This document shows positions 1 to 7,374 of a stretch of 42,835 bases of DNA, one piece after another. The stretch is from NCBI GenBank assembly GCA_001800245.1, contig MGVA01000064.1:1-42835 (forward strand). The letters run 5' to 3'. This DNA is from Elusimicrobia bacterium RIFOXYA12_FULL_51_18 (GTDB lineage: Bacteria; Elusimicrobiota; Elusimicrobia; Elusimicrobiales; UBA9959). Position 1 is the first letter of the stretch; every line of letters starts with the position of its first letter. The position numbers and the translations under genes were made by a program. The notes beneath the pieces were generated by a model, which had not been told where the DNA came from, did no database searches, and saw only the letters and a program-made list of their open reading frames with translations.

Positions 1-3000
1 ATCTCGGCATCGACACCGTCAAACAGGCCGAACTGTTCGCCGCCATACGTGAACATTACAGCATCGCCAGGAAAGAAAACCTGTCGCTCAAGGATTATCC
101 GACCATCCGCCACTGCATTAAATACGTGATGGACGAGACGGGCGGGACAGCGGGACGGCTAGGCAGCGGGGCAGCTAGGCAGTTAGACAGTCAGACAGCT
201 CTGGCCGCACAGCCGTTTTCCGCTCCGGCGGTCCATCCGTCCAGCCGTCCAGCTGCCCAGCCTTCAGCCTTAAACGAGGATTCGGTTAAGGCTGAGATCC
301 TCACCATGATCGCCGATAAGACCGGCTATCCCAAGGACATGCTGGAACTAGATCTCGACATGGAAGCAGACCTCGGCATTGACACCGTCAAGCAGGCCGA
401 GCTGTTCGCCGCCATACGTGAACATTACAACATCGCCAGGAAAGAAAACTTATCCCTAAAGGATTACCCCACCATCCGCCATTGCATTAAATACGTGATG
501 GACGAGACGGGCGGGACAGCGGGACAGCTAGGCAGCCAGACAGCTCTGGCCGCACAGCCGTTTTCCGCTCCGGCGGTCCAGCCGTCCAGCCATCCAGCTG
601 CCCAGCCTTCAGCCTTAAACGAGGATTCGGTTAAGGCTGAAGTCCTCACCATGATCGCCGATAAGACCGGCTATCCCAAGGACATGCTGGAACTCGACCT
701 CGACATGGAAGCCGATCTCGGCATTGACACCGTCAAGCAGGCCGAGCTGTTCGCCGCCATACGTGAACATTACAACATCGCCAGGAAAGAAAACCTATCC
801 CTAAAGGATTACCCCACCATCCGCCATTGCATTAAATACGTGATGGATGAGACGGGCGGGACAGCGGGACGGCTGGACAGCGGGGCAGCTAGGCAGCTGG
901 ACAGCCAGACAGCTCTGGCCGCACAGCCGTTTTCCGCTCCGGCGGTCAAACCGTCAAGGCTCAACCAGGACTCAGTCCAGGCTGAACTTCCGTATCCTAA
1001 ACGGCATATCCGCTATGTTCCGGCCATTATCGCGGCCCCGGTGGAAAATGAAATAATAACCAAATTATCTTCCAAGCGGCCGGTGGTTATTTTCGGTGAA
1101 GATCTGGATCTCATAAAAGCCTTCCGGTCGGAACTTAACAAGCACCGGATAGAGTCCTTCGCGTTCACCTCGGCCAAAACCAAGCTAAAAGACACGATCC
1201 ACGTGGATTACAAAGACCTTGCCTCGGTGGAAAAAGCCGTTTCAGAATTCGCCGCCGCGCATGATAACGTGCAGGGCGTCTTCTATCTCATGGGCTGCGT
1301 AATAAAAGGGCTTGGGAAGGAGACTAACGCGTTCGAGGATCTTAAGCGCTACGTTATGCCTCTATTCCTGGCCGGAAAACACTTCAACGGCGGCCTCAAC
1401 AAGCTGGAGGATGGGCATACCACTTTTCTGGCCGTGGTGACCACCCTGGACGGCGGTTTCGGCTACAAGACCCGTGAAGTCTATGACCCTATCTACGGCG
1501 CCATACACGGCATCACCTTGTGCCTGAGAAAAGAGCTGGATAAATGTGTAGTGAAGCTCCTGGATTTCGAGCCCCACGCCTCGCCTCAGACCCTGGTGCA
1601 GAAGACCTTCTATGAGATACTTTACTCCGACAAGCGCCTGGCGGCGGGTTACGCAGACAATAAGCGCTGGACGCTGATAGGCAAACCGGAACTGCTTGAA
1701 AAAGACAAAGAGCGCACCCCGCTCAAAGGCAAAAAAGTTCTAATCACCGGCGGAGGCAGAGGCCTCGGAGCGCTGTTCGCCAAAACGATAGCGGCGCAGC
1801 ATAAACCGCATATCGTCATCCTGGACATCATAGAACTGAACGCCGACTCCGCGCGCTTCGCCGCTATGAGCGAGGAAGAACTTAAAACCTATAAGACCGG
1901 CACGCTCTGGGCGGAGCTTAAGCAGAAAATGGAAAAAGCCACGCCCGCCATCCTGGAGCGGGAGTTCACCAAGCTAAAGGACTCGGCCCAACTCTACCGC
2001 TCGGTAGAAGAACTGAAAGCGCTGGGAGTAAAAGTAAGCTATTACCGCTGCGACCTCACCAACAAGGAATCCTTTGACTCTGTCATGAACAACATCAAGG
2101 CCGACCTCGGCCAATTGGACGGAGTAGTGCATTTCGCCGGCCTGGAACGCTCCAAGCTGGTGGTGGACAAGACGCTGGATGAGTTCTTTCTCATCTTCAA
2201 TGTTAAATGCGAGAGTGCCGTCAACATGATGAAGTCCGGAATAGTGAAGGAAAAAGGCTTCTGGGTAATGGCTTCCTCAATAGCCGGCAAGTTCGGCAAC
2301 CTCGGCCAATCCGACTATGCCGCCGCTTCGGACTACATGGCAAAGCTGACCATCAGCCTTACCAATAAAGGCGTACGGGCTTTTAGCGTGGACATGACCG
2401 CCTACGCCAATATCGGCATGGGCATAAGACCCGGTGTTGAGGCCTTCCTGAAATCGCAGGAACTTGACTTCCTCTATCCGGAGGAAGGCATGAACGCGCT
2501 TGCCGACGAACTGGTTTACGGCAGGGTGCCGGAGATCATACTTTCGGGCAGCCTGGGCAAACTGGATTGGGACAAGCAGCTGCGTTTTGACCCCAACTTC
2601 CCCGACGCCGGCGGCTCGGAGTTCCACTTCCTGGAACGCGCCGTAAAGAACGTCAAGGGCCTGGAGTTTGAGGCCTCCAAAGAATTATCCATCGAGAAGG
2701 ACCCATACCTGGCCGACCACGCCATCAACGGCACGCCTTATCTGCCGGGCGTCATGGGCATAGAAACTTTCGCCGAAGCGGCCGCGGCCATATCCGGAGA
2801 AAGGCCCAGGGCCATCAAGGATCTGCGGTTTACCGTACCGGTAAAACTTCTGCGCGGCAAACCGATGAACACCATAATAAGGGCCAACGCTTCACGCGGC
2901 GGCTATGATCTCAGGCTGGAATCCGACTTTGTGAACGCCAAGGGCGTAAAACTGGGCTCTACCAAGACGCATTTCTCCGCCCGTTTTGAACCGGGGACCC

Positions 3001-3473
3001 CGAAAAGCGCCTGGGGGGAACTGGAAAAACCCGAACTACCCAAGCACGCCAAGTATAAGATAACGGCTGAGGAGATTTATAAGATCTATTTCCATGGCCC
3101 CAGTTTCCGGGTGCTGGACGGGATACTCTCCATAGAAAAGGACGCCGTACTGGGCGTATTTAAAAAACCTTCGGCCGCCCTGTGGCGCGTTAAAGCCCCG
3201 GGCCTTCTGCTCCATCCTCTGGTGCTGGAAGCCATGTTCCAGACCTGCGGCTGGCGCGACATCCACTTTGACCGGAAGATGATGCTCCCGGACGCCGTAG
3301 GCCAGGCCATGGTTTATGATAACAACCCGGACCCCGACCGGCTCTACACCTATGCCGTTTACAAAGGCACCACCGAAGACGGCAAGACCCGCTACGACGC
3401 CTACGCCTTCGACAGCGAAATGAACCCCGTAGCCGAGTTGAAAGACTACCTGGGGATACCGACGCAGATCTAA
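1..3473 (+). CDS. PfaA-like polyketide/PUFA-type synthase, 3' part (ACP-ACP-ACP-KR-DH)
   Basis: The frame is open from base 3, so the gene begins upstream of the window; the ATG at 126 lies inside it. Domain order is a partial acyl-carrier domain (3-130), two complete ones (about 280-510 and 625-850), a ketoreductase and a hot-dog dehydratase. The ketoreductase has a glycine-rich GGGRGLG motif near 1747-1767, and catalytic-type Ser (about 2274-2279) and Tyr (2315-2317). The dehydratase has an HxxxGxxxxP motif whose His is 2718-2720, and a second conserved stretch near 3210-3242. This order matches the C-terminal half of PfaA-type synthases; ketosynthase and acyltransferase domains would lie upstream. 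The carrier motif reads LGIDTVK in all three copies, with Thr where Ser normally carries phosphopantetheine. Linkers are Ala/Pro/Gln-rich. The product probably builds a long-chain acyl or polyketide lipid; the exact product cannot be told. Confidence 0.85.
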   Translation, partial: LGIDTVKQAELFAAIREHYSIARKENLSLKDYPTIRHCIKYVMDETGGTAGRLGSGAARQLDSQTALAAQPFSAPAVHPSSRPAAQPSALNEDSVKAEILTMIADKTGYPKDMLELDLDMEADLGIDTVKQAELFAAIREHYNIARKENLSLKDYPTIRHCIKYVMDETGGTAGQLGSQTALAAQPFSAPAVQPSSHPAAQPSALNEDSVKAEVLTMIADKTGYPKDMLELDLDMEADLGIDTVKQAELFAAIREHYNIARKENLSLKDYPTIRHCIKYVMDETGGTAGRLDSGAARQLDSQTALAAQPFSAPAVKPSRLNQDSVQAELPYPKRHIRYVPAIIAAPVENEIITKLSSKRPVVIFGEDLDLIKAFRSELNKHRIESFAFTSAKTKLKDTIHVDYKDLASVEKAVSEFAAAHDNVQGVFYLMGCVIKGLGKETNAFEDLKRYVMPLFLAGKHFNGGLNKLEDGHTTFLAVVTTLDGGFGYKTREVYDPIYGAIHGITLCLRKELDKCVVKLLDFEPHASPQTLVQKTFYEILYSDKRLAAGYADNKRWTLIGKPELLEKDKERTPLKGKKVLITGGGRGLGALFAKTIAAQHKPHIVILDIIELNADSARFAAMSEEELKTYKTGTLWAELKQKMEKATPAILEREFTKLKDSAQLYRSVEELKALGVKVSYYRCDLTNKESFDSVMNNIKADLGQLDGVVHFAGLERSKLVVDKTLDEFFLIFNVKCESAVNMMKSGIVKEKGFWVMASSIAGKFGNLGQSDYAAASDYMAKLTISLTNKGVRAFSVDMTAYANIGMGIRPGVEAFLKSQELDFLYPEEGMNALADELVYGRVPEIILSGSLGKLDWDKQLRFDPNFPDAGGSEFHFLERAVKNVKGLEFEASKELSIEKDPYLADHAINGTPYLPGVMGIETFAEAAAAISGERPRAIKDLRFTVPVKLLRGKPMNTIIRANASRGGYDLRLESDFVNAKGVKLGSTKTHFSARFEPGTPKSAWGELEKPELPKHAKYKITAEEIYKIYFHGPSFRVLDGILSIEKDAVLGVFKKPSAALWRVKAPGLLLHPLVLEAMFQTCGWRDIHFDRKMMLPDAVGQAMVYDNNPDPDRLYTYAVYKGTTEDGKTRYDAYAFDSEMNPVAELKDYLGIPTQI
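3..850 (+). repeat. Tandem acyl-carrier-domain repeat with low-complexity linkers
   Basis: Three near-identical in-frame copies. The LGIDTVK codons start at 3, 372 and 717, so the periods are 369 and 345 bp; the 24-bp difference lies in the linker. The linker DNA (about 131-200, 502-540, 850-915) is itself made of degenerate short units rich in ggcag/gacag. It encodes Gly/Ala/Gln/Ser, then a segment rich in Ala, Pro and Ser. Such high DNA identity suggests recent duplication or gene conversion. Confidence 0.9.
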
Positions 3474-3606
3474 GAGCTGTGGGTAGTGGCCAATCTTCTT
3501 CCCGACAATACGCTGTCGGGGTCATCTGCCATACTATTACAGGAGCCTGGGTCCTTCGACCCTTACGCGCCAACTCAAAATCCTGTAAAGTAGCGATAGA
3601 AATTAT
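3474..3606 (+). other. Intergenic segment with two small hairpins
   Basis: There is a perfect 7-bp stem cccgaca (3501-3507) / tgtcggg (3514-3520) with a 6-nt loop, and a 5-bp stem gggtc (3549-3553) / gaccc (3558-3562) with loop cttc. Neither is followed by a T-run, so this is not a classical terminator. It may be a structured leader for the next small gene or a degenerate repeat. Confidence 0.4.
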
Positions 3607-3939
3607 ATGACCGGCAATAAATCCGAAAACCAACCAGCCACCAAGGGCGACGTAGCGCTTGTCAAAACGGAACTGAGGTCCGACATTAAGCGTTTGGAAG
3701 ACATCGTAAAGACCAACACCATAGACATATTACACATCAAAGACGATATTCGCGATATGCGGGAAACCATGGCCACAAAAAGCGACATAAACCGCATAAT
3801 GAACGCCGTCGACAGATTTGGCGCGGACGCCATAGCTTACCGCAACCAAGACACGCTGCGCGGCCAGGCCGTCATGGACCACACCGCAAAACTTTCCGAC
3901 CACGAGACCCGCATCCAGAAGCTGGAAACTACGAAATAA
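3607..3939 (+). CDS. Small predicted coiled-coil protein, unknown function
   Basis: A 110-residue, highly charged, soluble protein. It starts with a short polar tail, then has a long helix-forming stretch with heptad-like spacing of Leu/Ile/Val from about residue 15 to 75. A second helical segment (AKLSDHETRIQKLE) closes the protein. There is no signal peptide, membrane segment, cysteine or catalytic motif. The ATG has no clear Shine-Dalgarno site. I do not recognise the family; the shape resembles small coiled-coil adaptors. It sits between the synthase and a zinc-ribbon gene on the same strand, but the intervening structured DNA makes a shared operon uncertain. Confidence 0.6.
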   Translation: MTGNKSENQPATKGDVALVKTELRSDIKRLEDIVKTNTIDILHIKDDIRDMRETMATKSDINRIMNAVDRFGADAIAYRNQDTLRGQAVMDHTAKLSDHETRIQKLETTK

Positions 3940-4305
3940 GTATTAGCTTTAAGTTAGTGAGCCGCAGGATAGCGAAGTCGGATCGGCGGCGGGATTCCCG
4001 CGCGCTCCGGGTCCGGGTTTTATGGGGAAAAAGACCGGGGCCTTCCGCCGGCTGCGGAACGCGCCGGCCCGCATAGCGGTCCGGCTTGAACGGTCCTCGC
4101 CGTTCCTTAATGATAGGAATACGCTCCAGGCCCCGGTCTTAAAACCCTCCGAATGGAGCGCGCAGCAACCCCGCCGCCGCCTCCGATATAATTTACGCCC
4201 ATATTACGCGGCCCGATGGACTTTATCGTGCAAGTTCGCCATGGATTTCATAGAATTAAGCAAGGGGATTGTAAGCAGATTTCAACGGGATAAGGGGGGC
4301 ACGCA
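3940..4305. other. Long intergenic region containing a structured repeat
   Basis: No convincing gene lies in these 366 bases. The short frame at 4022-4351 overlaps the structured DNA and lacks family features. Bases 3947-3982 match 39740-39776 at 25 of 36 positions, including an uninterrupted ccgcaggatag. A perfect 12-bp inverted repeat follows (4031-4042 and 4129-4140), enclosing two further hairpins. A TATAAT box at 4187-4192 may drive the zinc-ribbon gene at 4306, although no good -35 is visible. Confidence 0.6.
4031..4140. repeat. Compound inverted repeat with nested hairpins
   Basis: The outer arms aagaccggggcc (4031-4042) and ggccccggtctt (4129-4140) are perfect reverse complements over 12 bp. 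Inside are ttccgc/gcggaa (4043-4048, 4054-4059; 5-nt loop) and gaacgg/ccgttc (4088-4093, 4100-4105; 6-nt loop). No protein is evident. It could be a small non-autonomous element or a structured RNA; the sequence alone does not decide. Confidence 0.65.
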
Positions 4306-4734
4306 ATGGGGTCAAAAACTGGTTGTGATATTTGCGGCGGCGGGGTTGTAGGCATCTTTTCAGATTTAAGCAATGTAAATGGCATGAGCCTGTGTCCAAA
4401 ATGCTTATTGAACCCTCCCGGCTCAACTCCCAAATACTATTGCAATGTGTGCAAAAACCACTCATCCACTGCCTTAAGGAAGGGTAATGGTTGGATTGAA
4501 TTTATCCTCTACCTTTTCTACATCATTCCGGGGATAATTTATTCAGTTTGGCGGAGGTCAGGTCAACCGAATGTTTGTCCGGTATGTAAAGTTACAGCTC
4601 TTATTCCCGCCGCCTCCAAGCCACGTCCAGCAGAGAGTGCACCTGAGACTCGCGAAGAGAAAGAGTGCCCACACTGTGCAGAGAAAATACTGGTCAAAGC
4701 TAAACTGTGTAAACATTGTGGTCAGGCTGTTTAA
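4306..4734 (+). CDS. Membrane protein with several zinc-ribbon CxxC pairs
   Basis: 142 residues. CxxC pairs occur near residues 7-10, 30-33 and in the CNVC segment, then a hydrophobic helix (WIEFILYLFYIIPGIIYSVW), then CPVC. An Ala/Pro/Glu linker leads to a C-terminal CPHC...CKHC zinc ribbon. It should be anchored by one membrane helix with treble-clef or ribbon modules on either side. The start is supported by a G-rich Shine-Dalgarno-like run (aagggggg) just upstream. Zinc ribbons of this kind often hold proteins or nucleic acids, but no specific role can be assigned. A possible -10 (TATAAT) lies at 4187-4192. The gene ends just before a dispersed repeat copy. Confidence 0.7.
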   Translation: MGSKTGCDICGGGVVGIFSDLSNVNGMSLCPKCLLNPPGSTPKYYCNVCKNHSSTALRKGNGWIEFILYLFYIIPGIIYSVWRRSGQPNVCPVCKVTALIPAASKPRPAESAPETREEKECPHCAEKILVKAKLCKHCGQAV

Positions 4735-4766
4735 GTGACTGGGCGGGTTATTAGGATGTATCGTCA

Positions 4767-4862
4767 AGGGTTTCCTACGCGGCGTAAGGGCAAAACCCTC
4801 GGCAGGCCCCCGACTGGGCATCTCGCGGCTCAATACCCAAAGCCAACCAGCCCGGCATTACA
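4767..4862 (-). repeat. Dispersed structured repeat, copy A
   Basis: The core cgactgggcatctcgcg (4811-4827) and the downstream octamer aaccagcc (4845-4852) recur at 41094-41110 and 41128-41135 with the same 34-base offset. It is flanked by a hairpin agggttt (4767-4773) / aaaccct (4793-4799) that encloses a second, one-bulge stem (4774-4780 / 4782-4789). The reverse-strand end (taatgccgggctggttg) also matches copy B at 39724-39740. The short frame across this element is not considered a gene. Confidence 0.75.
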
Positions 4863-4873
4863 CTTTAAGTTTA

Positions 4874-5539
4874 ATGAAAACAAACACTATTATAACCTTA
4901 GAAAACGAACTACGGCTTACGCTTATCCGTGCGGACGAAGTCCCGGAGCCTGGGACTTTTCTTTCGGCCGGCGAACTGGCAAAACTTGCTTCCTTAAAAA
5001 TTGAAAAACGGAGACGCGACTGGCTGGGGGGGAGATATGCCGCCAAAACCCTCCTCAAAGAATCTCTAGCATTAACAACCCAGCTTTCAGCTATAGAGAT
5101 ATCCTATGACTCCTTCGGAAGACCCGTTTGGACCGACCGGCTCATCTCCATAACCCACAGCGGCCCCTTCTGCGCCGCCGCCTGCGGACCGGCCCGCACG
5201 AAATTCCTGGGCATCGACATCGAAAAAGCCGAACCCCGCGCGGCCGCTTGGTATAAGGATTACTTCCATAAAAGCGAACTACCCTCCCACGACATGGAAG
5301 CCGCCACCCGCCTCTGGACGCAGAAAGAAGCCCTGCTCAAAGCCTTGGGACTAGGCCTCAAAGCCGACCCCCTGGACATAAAGCTGAGCGGCGACAAACC
5401 GGAATTCTCGCGCACCGCGCTCTCGCGTTATAAAGAACTGGGCAGCCCGGCCTTTACCCTGAACACCCTGACCCCCGGACCGGGCTATTATTTATCCGCT
5501 GCCTGCGAAAACTCCGGGACCGGGGCCTCCGAACAGTAA
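4874..5539 (+). CDS. 4'-phosphopantetheinyl transferase, Sfp type
   Basis: This enzyme moves the phosphopantetheine arm of CoA onto carrier proteins and would activate the synthase encoded upstream. Of 221 residues, the N-terminal half holds WLGGRYAAK (50-58) and SITHS (92-96). The metal-binding GIDIE is at 113-117 (Asp115, Glu117) and WTQKEALLKALG at 148-159. These are the standard Sfp/HetI-type motifs, and the length is normal. The ribosome site before the ATG is weak. The gene is separated from the synthase by two small genes and repeats, but the pairing with carrier domains supports the role. Since the window's carrier domains show Thr rather than Ser, its true target could be another carrier protein. 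Confidence 0.9.
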   Translation: MKTNTIITLENELRLTLIRADEVPEPGTFLSAGELAKLASLKIEKRRRDWLGGRYAAKTLLKESLALTTQLSAIEISYDSFGRPVWTDRLISITHSGPFCAAACGPARTKFLGIDIEKAEPRAAAWYKDYFHKSELPSHDMEAATRLWTQKEALLKALGLGLKADPLDIKLSGDKPEFSRTALSRYKELGSPAFTLNTLTPGPGYYLSAACENSGTGASEQ

Positions 5540-5579
5540 AAAACCGACAAACCGTTCCAAACTTGCTAAAATATTTAAG

Positions 5580-5595
5580 TACCTTTTTTAAGGTA
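5580..5595. other. Small hairpin in the PPTase-carboxyltransferase gap
   Basis: The stem tacctt (5580-5585) / aaggta (5590-5595) has a TTTT loop. An AT-rich stretch just upstream (around 5565-5579) could contain a -10 box. It has no T-tail, so it is a weak terminator candidate at most. Confidence 0.3.
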
Positions 5596-5662
5596 TCGGA
5601 CGCCGCCTCATAAAACCCGGCGGGTCCGCCCGCATTAAGCGGAGGCGACACCAGGAGGCCAC

Positions 5663-7297
5663 ATGGCGGATTTAATCAACGACCCGATAAGCGGCACCAG
5701 CATTCCCGAACCCGGCAAAAAAAGCCACCCGAAGAGGATCCGGGTAGTGCCTGATTCCCTCAAAAAATTTCGTGATATCACAGCCTTGGCGGCGGCCGGC
5801 GGACCGCCGGAAAAAATAGCGGCTCAGAAGAAAAAAGGCAAACTCACAGCCCGGGAGCGCATAAGCTACCTTGTGGACGAGGGCTCGTTCCAGGAGATAG
5901 GACTGCTGATGGAATCGCGTTGCACCGATTTCGGCATCAAAGACAAGCACATAAAAGGCGACGGCGTGGTAACCGGCTTCGCAAGAGTCAACGGCCGTCC
6001 CATAGCCCTCTTCTCTGAAGATTTTACGCAGTTGGGCGGGTCCCTGGGCCGCACGCACGCGGACAAGATAGCCAATATAATGGATATGGCCCTTGAAGCG
6101 CGTATGCCAGTTATAGGCATCCTGGACTCGGGCGGCGCCCGCATCCAGGAAGGCGTGGACAGCCTTGACGGCTACGGAGAGATCTTCTACCGCAACACCA
6201 AATCCTCCGGGATCATCCCGCAGATCTCCGTGATCGTAGGGCCATGCGCCGGCGGAGCGGTCTATTCTCCCGCGCTTACCGACTTCGTCTTCATGGTTAA
6301 GGGCATCAGCAATATGTTCGTCACCGGCCCGGAAGTGGTAAAAGCCGCTACCGGAGAGGAAGTGGATTTTGAAACCCTCGGCGGTTCCATGACCCACGCC
6401 TCCAAATCAGGCGTATGTCATTTCGTGGCCAATTCCGAACCGGATTGTTTCAGACAGCTCAAAGAGCTTATCAGTTTTCTGCCGCAGAGCCGCTACGAGG
6501 CCCCGCCGGCGCACGAGACAAAGGATCCGGTGGACCGCAAGATCCTGCTCCTGGAAAAACTCTGCGAAGTGGACCCGCGCAAACCATACCGCGTCCATCA
6601 CATCATCTGGTGGCTGTCGGACGACCACAGGTTCCTGGAAGTACACCATGATTTCGCCAAAAATATAGTCGTCGGTTTCATGCGGCTTGGCGGACAGACG
6701 GTGGGAGTGGTGGCCAACAACCCGGCGCACATGGCCGGAGCGCTGGATATAAACGCCAGCGACAAGGCCGCCCGCTTCATCAGGTTCCTGAACAACTTCA
6801 ACATCCCCATACTGACCCTGGTGGACGTGCCGGGCTACTGGCCCGGAGTGGCCCAGGAGCACGGCGGCATTATCCGCCACGGCGCAAAACTTCTTTACGC
6901 TTATTCCGAAGCCAGCGTCCCCAAAGTAACGCTGGTGCTCAGGAAGGCCTACGGCGGCGCATATATCGCCATGAGTTCCAAGTTTCTGCACGGCGACCTG
7001 AACTTCTCCCTGCCTTCGGCCGAAATAGCGGTCATGGGCCCGAGGGGCGCCATCGAGATCCTCTATTCCAGGCAGATCAAGGAAGCCAAGGATGAAGAAA
7101 GGGACGCCCTCAGGGTAAAACTGGCGAAAGAATATTCCGACAAGTTCGCTTCACCCTACCAGACTGCTTCTACCGGCTCCTTGGACGAAGTCATAGAACC
7201 GGCCACAGCCCGTCCGCGTCTTATAGAAGCGTTCCGGTTCCTGTCGAACAAACGCCGGCCCGGTACTCACGAGCGCACGGGGAACATACCGCTGTAA
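5663..7297 (+). CDS. Acyl-CoA carboxyltransferase (propionyl-CoA carboxylase beta-like)
   Basis: A 544-residue crotonase-fold carboxyltransferase of the PccB / methylmalonyl-CoA decarboxylase alpha family. It moves CO2 between biotin and an acyl-CoA. The N-terminal half has the acyl-CoA-binding loop DSGGARIQEG and FVTGPEVV; the C-terminal half has VDVPGYWPGVAQEHGG, then the Gly/Ala-rich RKAYGGAYIAM site. Length is normal with a slightly long N-terminus. A strong Shine-Dalgarno (aggagg) precedes the ATG. No biotin carboxylase, biotin carrier or decarboxylase membrane subunit lies in the window, so the direction is unclear. Next to the synthase and PPTase, it may supply malonyl- or methylmalonyl-type extender units; a role in propionate metabolism is the alternative. 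Confidence 0.9.
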   Translation: MADLINDPISGTSIPEPGKKSHPKRIRVVPDSLKKFRDITALAAAGGPPEKIAAQKKKGKLTARERISYLVDEGSFQEIGLLMESRCTDFGIKDKHIKGDGVVTGFARVNGRPIALFSEDFTQLGGSLGRTHADKIANIMDMALEARMPVIGILDSGGARIQEGVDSLDGYGEIFYRNTKSSGIIPQISVIVGPCAGGAVYSPALTDFVFMVKGISNMFVTGPEVVKAATGEEVDFETLGGSMTHASKSGVCHFVANSEPDCFRQLKELISFLPQSRYEAPPAHETKDPVDRKILLLEKLCEVDPRKPYRVHHIIWWLSDDHRFLEVHHDFAKNIVVGFMRLGGQTVGVVANNPAHMAGALDINASDKAARFIRFLNNFNIPILTLVDVPGYWPGVAQEHGGIIRHGAKLLYAYSEASVPKVTLVLRKAYGGAYIAMSSKFLHGDLNFSLPSAEIAVMGPRGAIEILYSRQIKEAKDEERDALRVKLAKEYSDKFASPYQTASTGSLDEVIEPATARPRLIEAFRFLSNKRRPGTHERTGNIPL

Positions 7298-7361
7298 CGC
7301 TATAAGTTCCGCTAATGGAATTTATTAGATATTTTTTATAAAGGAGATATTTTTATTTTTG

Positions 7362-7374
7362 TATAATAAAAAAT
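7362..7374 (+). promoter_or_regulatory. -10 box TATAAT, 7 nt before the hydrogenase operon start
   Basis: TATAAT at 7362-7367 is followed by only seven bases before the ATG at 7375. Transcription would start at or next to the ATG, giving a leaderless message. An AAGGAG sequence (7341-7346) lies 28 bases upstream of the ATG, too far to serve it. No strong -35 is visible. Confidence 0.5.

Noticed and set aside
1..915. Tandem repeats as a CRISPR or satellite array
   Set aside because: The units are 345-369 bp, in frame, and encode complete carrier domains.
4022..4351. 109-residue plus-strand frame
   Set aside because: It runs through the inverted repeat at 4031-4140 and into the zinc-ribbon gene in another frame, with basic low-complexity translation and no ribosome site.
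4735..5004. 89-residue plus-strand frame after the zinc-ribbon gene
   Set aside because: It is made of repeat copy A and then the PPTase gene in the wrong frame; a similar translation occurs at 40969-41223 only because the repeat is shared.
5672..6397. 241-residue antisense frame
   Set aside because: It lies opposite the carboxyltransferase, whose motifs are intact on the sense strand.
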